A DNA stretch of 58,802 nt from Flavobacteriales bacterium. GTDB lineage: Bacteria > Bacteroidota > Bacteroidia > Flavobacteriales_F > PHOS-HE28. Where the stretch lies: the NCBI GenBank assembly GCA_016704485.1, contig JADJAA010000004.1:1-58802 (forward strand). Direction: 5' to 3'. How positions within the stretch are numbered: position 1 is the first letter of the stretch; each line of letters starts with the position of its first letter. This document shows, piece after piece, positions 25,282 to 32,275 of the stretch. A model generated the notes under the pieces. It saw nothing but the letters and a program-made list of their open reading frames with translations. It was not told the origin of the DNA and did not search any database. The translations under genes and the position numbers were made by a program.

Positions 25282-26382
25282 CTACTTGAAATAACGCATA
25301 TCCGCACCGGCTTTCAGTGTCTTCACCGAATCGTAGATCAATTGGATCACATTCTCCACATCATCCTTGTGAACGCTCTCGACTGTGGTGTGCATATAAC
25401 GCAAAGGCAGACTGATCAATGCGCTTGGAACACCAGCAGCACCATAAGCGAAAGCATCGGTATCCGTTCCAGTTGCACGGCTTGCTGCCGATCGTTGGAA
25501 GGGGATCTTTTCCTTTTGAGCGGTGGTAACGATATGCTTCAAAAGATTATTGTGAACAGCTGGTGCATAACACAGTACCGGGCCTTTTCCGCATGCAATG
25601 TCACCACTCTGGATCTTGTTCATCATCGGGGTCTGGGTGTCGTGCGTAACGTCCGTTATGATCGCCAGATCAGGTTTTATCCGCTCCACGATCATTTCAG
25701 CACCACGCAGTCCCACCTCCTCTTGCACACTATTGGTCACATAGAGACCGAATGGAAGCTTCACCTTATTCTCTTTCAACAACCGCGCTACTTCAGCGAT
25801 CATGAAACCCCCCATGCGATTATCCAAGGCCCGGCCTACGTAGTGTTTCTTGTTCAAGATCATGAACTCATCCTCATAGGTGATCACGCAGCCCACATGA
25901 ATGCCCAAGGCCTCAACTTCTTTCTTGTTCGCACAACCGCAATCCAAAAAGATATTTTCCAAGGTTGGTGCAACCTCGGGCTTACCACCACGCACGTGGA
26001 TCGCGGGCCAACCGAACAACGCCTTTACAATACCTTTTTCCGTATGGATGTTCACCCGTTTGCTCGGAGCAATGATGTGATCGCTGCCTCCGTTGCGACG
26101 CACATAGATGAAGCCTTCGTTGGTAATGTAATGAACGAACCAACTGATCTCATCCGCATGTGCTTCGATCACTACTTTGTACTTGGCTGTTGGGTTGATG
26201 ACACCAACAACGGTACCGTAGTTATCCACGAAATGGTCATCCACGTAAGGCTTCAGGTAACTCAACCAAAGCTTCTGTCCCTCACTTTCGAAACCAGTAG
26301 GTGAAGGGTTGTTGATGTAACGCTCCAGAAATTCGAGCGACTTCTTGTTCAGAATGCTTGGCTTCGTTGTCTTTTTTGCCAT
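25282..26382 (-). CDS. M42-family metallo-aminopeptidase
   Basis: The 366-residue product has the features of M42 (glutamyl aminopeptidase/tetrahedral aminopeptidase) enzymes. Metal and catalytic residues sit in VVIEAHADEISW, KHYVGRALDNRMGGFM, NSVQEEVGLRGAEM (general base and metal ligand), IITDVTHDTQTP, and a late histidine in LRYMHTTVESVHKDDVEN. The LDCGCANKKEVEALGIHVG segment belongs to the inserted dimerisation domain. These cytoplasmic enzymes trim small peptides and form large dodecamers. The length is normal. A membrane protein gene follows after 18 bases on the same strand. Confidence 0.92.
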   Translation of the reverse strand: MAKKTTKPSILNKKSLEFLERYINNPSPTGFESEGQKLWLSYLKPYVDDHFVDNYGTVVGVINPTAKYKVVIEAHADEISWFVHYITNEGFIYVRRNGGSDHIIAPSKRVNIHTEKGIVKALFGWPAIHVRGGKPEVAPTLENIFLDCGCANKKEVEALGIHVGCVITYEDEFMILNKKHYVGRALDNRMGGFMIAEVARLLKENKVKLPFGLYVTNSVQEEVGLRGAEMIVERIKPDLAIITDVTHDTQTPMMNKIQSGDIACGKGPVLCYAPAVHNNLLKHIVTTAQKEKIPFQRSAASRATGTDTDAFAYGAAGVPSALISLPLRYMHTTVESVHKDDVENVIQLIYDSVKTLKAGADMRYFK

Positions 26383-26506
26383 TGAAGTGGGGTTGGTCCA
26401 GTTTTATGGTTGCGTGTTCCGTCGGGTCAAAGCTATTGTTAGTCGGTGAACCGAACCTTTCGGACCATGGTTTCGTTCAATGCCCTCATATTCAACGCAT
26501 ACCATT

Positions 26507-28486
26507 ATGATGATGCGCATAAACGCTAGTATTCTCCTTGTTGCTGTTCTGCTTTTTGGTGCCCCGGAACTAACCGCTCAAAGTGCGACCACCAGTAAAG
26601 AGGCGCGTGATCTTTGCAAAAAGGCAGAACGGTTGCTTCAGAGCGGTAGTGCAAATTTCGGTCAAGCAGAAAAGATCCTGGAAGAAGCATTGGCACTGGA
26701 TCCCAATGATGCCGGGGTGAACATGGCCATGGGACGTTGCCAATTGAACGGACCACAGCGCCATAGAGCAGTGGAATACCTGTTACAGGCGCACAAGGCT
26801 GATGCTTCCATTCCACATGTTACGTTCATGGCGGCCTATGCTTTGCAGCTCAACGCGCGTTGGAAAGAGGCGATAGCGCTCTACGAAGAGCACCTGTTGT
26901 CGTTTCCGGAAGCGGACATGGATCCCATGTTCAATTTGGCGGACAAGCACATCATCGAGTGTCGTAACGGAGTGTTGGCAATGGGTTCGCCGGCAACAGC
27001 ACGTGTTTCAAATCTTGGCGATGGCATCAATTCGAGCTTTGCGGATTACGGTCCATTGATCAATGCGGATGGAACCGCTATGTATTTCACCTCCCGCAGA
27101 CCTGTTACCGCGGAGGATAAGATCAACAAGGTAACCGCGGATCATTACGAGGATATCTATTCCAGCACCAATTCAAATGGCTTATGGACCAGTGCGCAGC
27201 GCATGATCACCCCGATCAATACCCCGCAGAACGATGCCTGCGTTGGGTTATCAAATGACGGTCGTACAATGGTGATCTATCGCGACGAAAAAGGCGGTGG
27301 AGATCTGTACGAGTCGAAACGTGAGAATGGGATCTGGAGCGAGCCCGTTGCATTCGGCCCGAATATCAACACCGGTTCGCACGAGTCAAGTGCGTGTTAC
27401 AGTTTCGATCATCAATGGTTGTATTTCGTGAGTGATAGGGATGATGATAATCTCGGTGGTCAGGATATTTTTCGAAGTCCATGGAACGATGCGCTCAAGC
27501 AGTGGGGAACGCCGGAGAACCTTGGTCCTTCGGTTAACACGGAGTTCGATGAGGACGGCATCTTCGTTCACCCGGATGGAAGAACGATCTACTTCAGTAG
27601 CAAGGGACACAACTCCATAGGCGGTTATGACATATTCCAAAGCCGTTTGGAGAACAACGCTTGGTCAACTCCGGTAAATCTGGGTTGGCCGATCAATTCA
27701 CCGGATGACGATCTCTTTTTTGTACGCACGGCTGATGGAAGCCAAGGTTTCTTCAGCTCTTATCGCCCCGGTGGTTCAGGAGAGGATGATCTGTATATGG
27801 TGCAGTTCAAGAACGGTGATGAGACCGTAAGCGCCAATGGCGGTGCGATGCCAGCAGGCGAAGCATCAGGTACCATCATGTTAAAAGGAAAGATCACGAG
27901 CGAAGCACGGATCAATGGCCTTTCTGCTATCATTGAAATGGTGGATCTGCAGACCGCGAAACACGTTCTGGATGTTACTACGGATGGATCAACAGGAGAT
28001 TTTCTGCTGGCAATTCCTGCTGGTCGCGATTATGCCATGTACGTGAAAGCCGAGGGTTACTTGCCCCATTCCAAGAACGTGAGCATTCCTAAAGGCATGC
28101 AACCGAACGACATGAGCCTCGACATCATTCTGGAACCGATGGTAGCCGGAAATAAAGTGACCTTGCACAACATTTTCTTCGAGACCAATAGTGCGATCCT
28201 TGAACAGCAGTCCTTGCCGGAGTTGAACCAGTTGTACTATCTACTGGAAATGCACCATGACCTTCGGTTGATGATCGAAGGTCACACGGACAATACAGGC
28301 ACTACCGCCTTGAATGCCGATCTCTCTGCAGAGCGTGCTGCTTCAGTTCGCGATCATTTGATGAAGCGAGGTATTAAAGCAGATCGACTGGAAGCTGTTG
28401 GCTCGGGTGATTCAAAACCATTGGTGCCGAATACGAACAGTGCCAACAGAGCGAAGAACCGCCGTACGGAGATCAAGGTCCTGTAG
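26507..28486 (+). CDS. OmpA-family envelope protein with TPR and PD40 repeats
   Basis: The 659-residue product starts with a signal peptide (MMMRINASILLVAVLLFGAP to LTAQ). Residues 25-140 form TPR-like helices. A beta-propeller of WD40-like PD40 repeats follows at about 165-430 (YGPLINADGTAMYFTSRRP, ACYSFDHQWLYFVSDRDDD, DEDGIFVHPDGRTIYFSSKG, DDDLFFVRTADGSQGFFSS). A carboxypeptidase-like or SpaA-like beta domain spans about 455-545. A C-terminal OmpA peptidoglycan-binding domain follows (LMIEGHTDNTGTTALNADLS, NRAKNRRTEIKVL). It links the outer membrane to the cell wall; related Bacteroidota proteins accompany T9SS and gliding machinery. Three ATG codons in a row make the exact start uncertain by two residues; a start at 26480 is also open. 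Confidence 0.88.
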   Translation: MMMRINASILLVAVLLFGAPELTAQSATTSKEARDLCKKAERLLQSGSANFGQAEKILEEALALDPNDAGVNMAMGRCQLNGPQRHRAVEYLLQAHKADASIPHVTFMAAYALQLNARWKEAIALYEEHLLSFPEADMDPMFNLADKHIIECRNGVLAMGSPATARVSNLGDGINSSFADYGPLINADGTAMYFTSRRPVTAEDKINKVTADHYEDIYSSTNSNGLWTSAQRMITPINTPQNDACVGLSNDGRTMVIYRDEKGGGDLYESKRENGIWSEPVAFGPNINTGSHESSACYSFDHQWLYFVSDRDDDNLGGQDIFRSPWNDALKQWGTPENLGPSVNTEFDEDGIFVHPDGRTIYFSSKGHNSIGGYDIFQSRLENNAWSTPVNLGWPINSPDDDLFFVRTADGSQGFFSSYRPGGSGEDDLYMVQFKNGDETVSANGGAMPAGEASGTIMLKGKITSEARINGLSAIIEMVDLQTAKHVLDVTTDGSTGDFLLAIPAGRDYAMYVKAEGYLPHSKNVSIPKGMQPNDMSLDIILEPMVAGNKVTLHNIFFETNSAILEQQSLPELNQLYYLLEMHHDLRLMIEGHTDNTGTTALNADLSAERAASVRDHLMKRGIKADRLEAVGSGDSKPLVPNTNSANRAKNRRTEIKVL

Positions 28487-28508
28487 AACGAATATCTGCT
28501 TAAAACGA

Positions 28509-28546
28509 CGCGCGCTTGGAACCTTTTGCTCCAAGCGCGCGTTTTT
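28509..28546 (+). terminator. Strong intrinsic terminator after the OmpA gene
   Basis: A perfect 12-bp stem (CGCGCGCTTGGA with TCCAAGCGCGCG), 9-base loop and six T bases lie 22 bases past the OmpA stop. The next gene starts 28 bases later, so it needs a promoter overlapping this region or some read-through. Confidence 0.92.
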
Positions 28547-28573
28547 TATTGCAGTGAAGCCCATCTTTACCGC

Positions 28574-29011
28574 ATGTTCACGATCCGCGTTTACGGCCTG
28601 TTGATCCACAAAGGGAATGTACTTGTTTCCGATGAGCTGATAAAAGGACAGCGCATTACCAAATTCCCCGGAGGTGGACTGGAACATGGCGAAGGTTTAA
28701 AAGAATGTTTGATCCGTGAGATCAAAGAGGAGATGGGACTAGTTGCCTTCGATATTGATCACTTCTACACCACCGATTTCTTTCAGCAGAGTGCGTTCCA
28801 TAGCACACCCATGCAAGTGATCAGCGTTTACTACACCTTCAGTGTTCGGGATCCGGAAGCCATCTCTGTTGTTACCGAACCGTTCGGTGGGGAAGGCACT
28901 GTGTTTACCGAAGAGCTGTTCCGGTGGTTGCCGCTGGAAAATGTGGATAACGATGCTGTTTCGCTACCGATCGATAGGGTGGTGCTGGCGATGCTGAAGG
29001 CGAAGTTGTAG
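28574..29011 (+). CDS. NUDIX hydrolase
   Basis: The 145-residue product starts at MFTIRVYGLLIHKGNVLVSD. The Nudix box GGGLEHGEGLKECLIREIKEEMG (G-x5-E-x7-REUxEExGU, residues 34-56 approximately) is complete, so metal-dependent cleavage of a nucleoside diphosphate linked to another group is expected. The rest (FFQQSAFHSTPMQVISVYYTF) gives no substrate clue. The chosen start follows the terminator hairpin. A start at 28526 would place the hairpin inside the coding region and is rejected. Confidence 0.88.
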   Translation: MFTIRVYGLLIHKGNVLVSDELIKGQRITKFPGGGLEHGEGLKECLIREIKEEMGLVAFDIDHFYTTDFFQQSAFHSTPMQVISVYYTFSVRDPEAISVVTEPFGGEGTVFTEELFRWLPLENVDNDAVSLPIDRVVLAMLKAKL

Positions 29012-29026
29012 ACGCACTCGTGTGGG

Positions 29027-29602
29027 TCAGACCCCCAACCTGCGCACCACAAGATCCTGAACATTGGCGAATACACCTTCCGGCTCGAAGGCCCTCCAAG
29101 GAAAGTTGTTCAGTTTGCCGCCAAGCAGAAAGTATTGATCGATGTTGGCATGCTGCAATTCATCCAATACATGCAACCGGAAGTTGATCAACGCGATCCA
29201 GCCATCCTGCTCACTTACTTCATCATACCATTCGGCATAATACTCTTCATCACTGCTGTGGAAGTTGAGTACGTTCTCTCCGATCAAAATGAACTTGTTG
29301 ATCCCTTGCGCCATCAACTCTTCAATGATGTCCCGCTTCAGGACCATGATGTCATTGTGAAGTAGATCGTTCCATTCGCCGATCAGCTCAATGATGACAT
29401 AGCCATCATCGTAGTCAGCAAAAATGACCTTCATGTACAATGTCGTGCTCCCGAACGAATCCCACTGTGGATGGATCACATGGTCGTACACGGCGTTGCT
29501 GAATTCGAATTCACTGTGCTCCGTGCCATGGAACGGCGAGCGGTCATCGTCTTCGGCGGTGTATTTATCACGCCATTGGTAATGTGGTTCAATGTCGTGC
29601 AT
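29027..29602 (-). CDS. Conserved hypothetical acidic protein
   Basis: The 191-residue product is not recognised. It lacks a signal peptide and is acidic and aromatic (EPHYQWRDKYTAEDDDRSPF, FADYDDGYVIIELIGEWND, HSSDEEYYAEWYDEVSEQDG). The middle has alternating hydrophobic residues (KFILIGENVLNFH and QYFLLGGKLNNFPWRAFEP) as in a Rossmann-like or STAS-like alpha/beta fold. It converges with the NUDIX gene (15-base gap). Codon use is like that of its neighbours and the reading has no competitor, so I take it as a real gene. Confidence 0.7.
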   Translation of the reverse strand: MHDIEPHYQWRDKYTAEDDDRSPFHGTEHSEFEFSNAVYDHVIHPQWDSFGSTTLYMKVIFADYDDGYVIIELIGEWNDLLHNDIMVLKRDIIEELMAQGINKFILIGENVLNFHSSDEEYYAEWYDEVSEQDGWIALINFRLHVLDELQHANIDQYFLLGGKLNNFPWRAFEPEGVFANVQDLVVRRLGV

Positions 29603-29760
29603 TACTATATGTGCAAAGGTAAACCCGCGATGTATAATGTTAGCCCGTACGCACTTTTTTTCAACCGTTAATTAACGTTGATGAACGTGAATGGAATTAC
29701 GTGCTTTCTCACTGTTCGGAACACGAGAGGAACATTCCAAAGCGATCGCGCAGGGACGCC

Positions 29761-29816
29761 AACTGCCAACTGCCCACTGCAAACTGCCCACTGCAAACTG
29801 CCTACTCCCTACTGCT
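29761..29816. repeat. 7-bp tandem repeat, consensus AACTGCC
   Basis: Eight consecutive 7-base units (AACTGCC, CACTGCA and close variants) fill this stretch exactly. The last two units overlap the 3' end of murQ and supply its final codons. The array has no spacers and is not a CRISPR. Confidence 0.85.
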
Positions 29817-30605
29817 CACAGCCTTCCTCACACTACCGTGTTGTTTAAGAAGAGCATTCGCTTCTTCATACGGGACATTCAGCGTATCCATCACCATGCG
29901 TGTGCCGCGGTCCACAAGTTTGTTATTGCTCAGTTGCATGTCCACCATACGGTTGCCTTTTACACGACCAAGTTTGATCATCACAGCAGTACTGATCATG
30001 TTCAAGATCAGCTTCTGGGCTGTGCCACTTTTCATCCGGGTGCTGCCAGTCACGAACTCCGGACCAACAATGGCGACAACTGGATGCTTGGCGGTGAGTG
30101 CCAACGCACTGCCAGGGTTACACGTTATGCCCCCTGTGAGTATGCCCTCATCGTTACACTTTTCCAATGCGCCGATCACATAGGGTGTACCACCGCTTGC
30201 CGCTATACCGATCACCGTGTCATCTTTTCCAACAGCGTGTTCCTGCAGATCTTTCCATCCTTGTTCGCGATCGTCCTCCGCAAATTCAACGGCTTTCCGG
30301 ATCGCAGCATCGCCGCCCGCGATTATGCCGATCACCAGCCCATGTGGCACTCCGAAGGTGGGCGGACATTCACTGGCATCAACGATCCCCAACCGTCCGC
30401 TGGTGCCGGCACCCATGTAGAACAATCGACCGCCGCGTTGCATGCGCTCCGTAATCTCATCAACGAGTGCTCCTATTTCCGGTAGCGTGCGTTCTATCGC
30501 TTGCGCAACCGTGCGATCCTCAGCATTGATGTTCGTGAGCAACTCGCTGGTGGTCATGCGCTCCAGGTGGTCGTAACGTGATGCGCTTTCAGTGATCTTT
30601 TCCAT
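29802..30605 (-). CDS. murQ: N-acetylmuramic acid 6-phosphate etherase
   Basis: The 267-residue product cleaves the lactyl ether of MurNAc-6-phosphate to give GlcNAc-6-phosphate in cell-wall recycling. The SIS-domain active site is clear: MGAGTSGRLGIVDASECPPTF near residues 64-84, GIAASGGTPYVIGAL, and the family signature TGSTRMKSGTAQKLILNMIST near residues 185-205. MEKITESASRYDHLERM is the expected start, so the ATG at 30605 is used and the upstream extension, which crosses a terminator, is dropped. The last few residues (KAVSSRE) are encoded by the 7-bp repeat. No anmK or nagA gene is adjacent. Confidence 0.94.
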   Translation of the reverse strand: MEKITESASRYDHLERMTTSELLTNINAEDRTVAQAIERTLPEIGALVDEITERMQRGGRLFYMGAGTSGRLGIVDASECPPTFGVPHGLVIGIIAGGDAAIRKAVEFAEDDREQGWKDLQEHAVGKDDTVIGIAASGGTPYVIGALEKCNDEGILTGGITCNPGSALALTAKHPVVAIVGPEFVTGSTRMKSGTAQKLILNMISTAVMIKLGRVKGNRMVDMQLSNNKLVDRGTRMVMDTLNVPYEEANALLKQHGSVRKAVSSRE

Positions 30606-30623
30606 TGGGGTAGGGTACAAAGA

Positions 30624-30653
30624 AAAGGGGCCACCCGATCGGATGGCCCCTTT
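30624..30653 (-). terminator. Intrinsic terminator of the receptor-esterase unit
   Basis: A 10-bp stem (AAAGGGGCCA with TGGCCCCTTT) lies 18 bases past the stop of the esterase gene on the minus strand and is followed by T-rich sequence. It separates the esterase from murQ, which starts just beyond. Confidence 0.85.
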
Positions 30654-30670
30654 CAACGAAGAACTTGTGA

Positions 30671-32203
30671 TCAGTTCACCATAAGCTTACGTGAGATGTT
30701 CCCCTCTTTGAAGAACAATTGCACGTAATAGGCACCGGTGGACAATCCTTCACGATCCAAGGTGAATTGATTCGCGTTAACGCTACTTGAACGTGTTACA
30801 CGACCTTGGTTGTCATAGATCACGTAACTCTGGATCGTTGAAGCTTGGCTAGTGATAACACAGCTGTTCACCATAGGATTAGGGAACATATCTACACCTT
30901 GTGCGATCGCTGAATTCTCATCGATACCAACATCAAAACCAAGACCACGGTACATGCGTGGGGTGATAAAGCTCTGCAACGTGTCAACGTATGCCAATGC
31001 GCGCAAACGACCAGCTACTGGACCCAATGCTGCATAGACCGGATTTGATGCCAAGCTATTGGAAATGCGGAGTTCCGCACCTGCCTGATCGATACCTAGG
31101 GCAGCACAACCAGCGATAACCGCGGTGCTATCGAACCATTCCCACGGTCCGGAAGCGTTCTGTGGTGCCATGATCGGGAATAGTCCTTCGTTGCCATCGT
31201 TCACCGTACCAGCCAGTTTAGCTTGAGCATAGTTCGTGATCGCATCCGTGAAGGGTGGGGTCAGCCAGATATCATTATTACCGAATTCGTTCGCGATACG
31301 GGTAATCGTGCTGCTGCCTGAAACATCTACAACTGCAAAGCTTGTTCCGGGTACGAAAACCGTTCCATCGCCATACGGTGCAAATGGATCATTCACTCCA
31401 TGAACAGCACAAATTGGCACTTCGCCTTGGTCCATCCATGAGCTATCTCCAATTGCTCCACCGATGTTGAAGATCATGGAAATGTCGTTCGAGTAAGAAG
31501 GCCAGTTATCGTTGTTCAACATCGGGCTGCCGCCTAGACCGTCGAAATCACCCATAATGGTCGGTTCAACCATGAATGCATTGGTCTCGGTATTGAAGAA
31601 CTTTAGCAATTGGATCTCGCTCACTTCCTGTAATGAGGAATAGGCCAACGCTGTGTAACCACCGGATCCTTGACCGCCAATAACGATCTGATCGCCATTC
31701 ACACCATACGGGTTTGCATCTTCTGCAATGGATTTACGGAAGTAACGAACAGCCGTTTTGGTATCCTGCATCGAGCGATATACCGCTTGGATGATGGTCT
31801 GTTTACGGGTTTGCTCAGAAGGTGATGCTGGATTCCAACCAGTGCGGTAGCCGATCGCAGCTACAACATATCCTTTCTTCGCGAATTGCTTGCACATTTC
31901 AACAGTGGCACTATCACTCTTTGAACCTGTTACAAGTTGGTTCAAATAACGCGGAAGAAATGAACCTGTATGCAGGTAAACGATCAATGGCCGTGCAGTT
32001 TCAGTATCACCAGTTGGTGTGTATACGTCCATAACAAGCGGCGTAGAAACAGGCGCACCGGTCAGTACTGAAAAGTTGGTGCCGTATTGTACGTTCGTCT
32101 CTACTGTTGCAGATGGAAATACTTCCGTTAAATAACGCTGTGCTGAAGCCGACATAGCCGTGCCTAAGCTTGCAAGCGCAAGAATGCGTAAGGTGTTTTT
32201 CAT
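30671..32203 (-). CDS. Secreted esterase-like alpha/beta hydrolase with T9SS type A domain
   Basis: The 510-residue product has a signal peptide (MKNTLRILALASLGTAMSASAQ). The hydrolase domain shows RPLIVYLHTGSFLPRYLNQL (oxyanion region), then GYRTGWNPASPSEQTRKQTI, and a nucleophile elbow GGQGSGGYTALAYSSL near residues 170-185. PICAVHGVNDPFAPYGDG near 270 supplies the acid. A type A sorting domain ends it (VDMFPNPMVNSCVITS to ISRKLMVN). This is a carboxylesterase/lipase-like enzyme sent to the cell surface. It starts 72 bases after the TonB receptor gene on the same strand and is followed by a terminator, so the two should form one transcript that releases and imports a ligand. Confidence 0.87.
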   Translation of the reverse strand: MKNTLRILALASLGTAMSASAQRYLTEVFPSATVETNVQYGTNFSVLTGAPVSTPLVMDVYTPTGDTETARPLIVYLHTGSFLPRYLNQLVTGSKSDSATVEMCKQFAKKGYVVAAIGYRTGWNPASPSEQTRKQTIIQAVYRSMQDTKTAVRYFRKSIAEDANPYGVNGDQIVIGGQGSGGYTALAYSSLQEVSEIQLLKFFNTETNAFMVEPTIMGDFDGLGGSPMLNNDNWPSYSNDISMIFNIGGAIGDSSWMDQGEVPICAVHGVNDPFAPYGDGTVFVPGTSFAVVDVSGSSTITRIANEFGNNDIWLTPPFTDAITNYAQAKLAGTVNDGNEGLFPIMAPQNASGPWEWFDSTAVIAGCAALGIDQAGAELRISNSLASNPVYAALGPVAGRLRALAYVDTLQSFITPRMYRGLGFDVGIDENSAIAQGVDMFPNPMVNSCVITSQASTIQSYVIYDNQGRVTRSSSVNANQFTLDREGLSTGAYYVQLFFKEGNISRKLMVN

Positions 32204-32275
32204 GAAATTGATTTAAGTGAGTAATTCCCAGCTAAGGTAACACCTACTTCGATCCGAATTACCAACGTTCCGAAA

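Noticed and set aside
25342..26304. Long plus-strand reading of 320 residues opposite the M42 peptidase gene
   Set aside because: It is antisense to a gene with full catalytic motifs, is rich in His and Cys, and has no family wording.
29761..29816. Direct repeat array considered as CRISPR
   Set aside because: The units are 7 bases with no spacers and no cas gene is in the window.
29691..30485. 264-residue plus-strand reading opposite murQ
   Set aside because: It begins in the 7-bp tandem repeat and runs antisense to a clear murQ.
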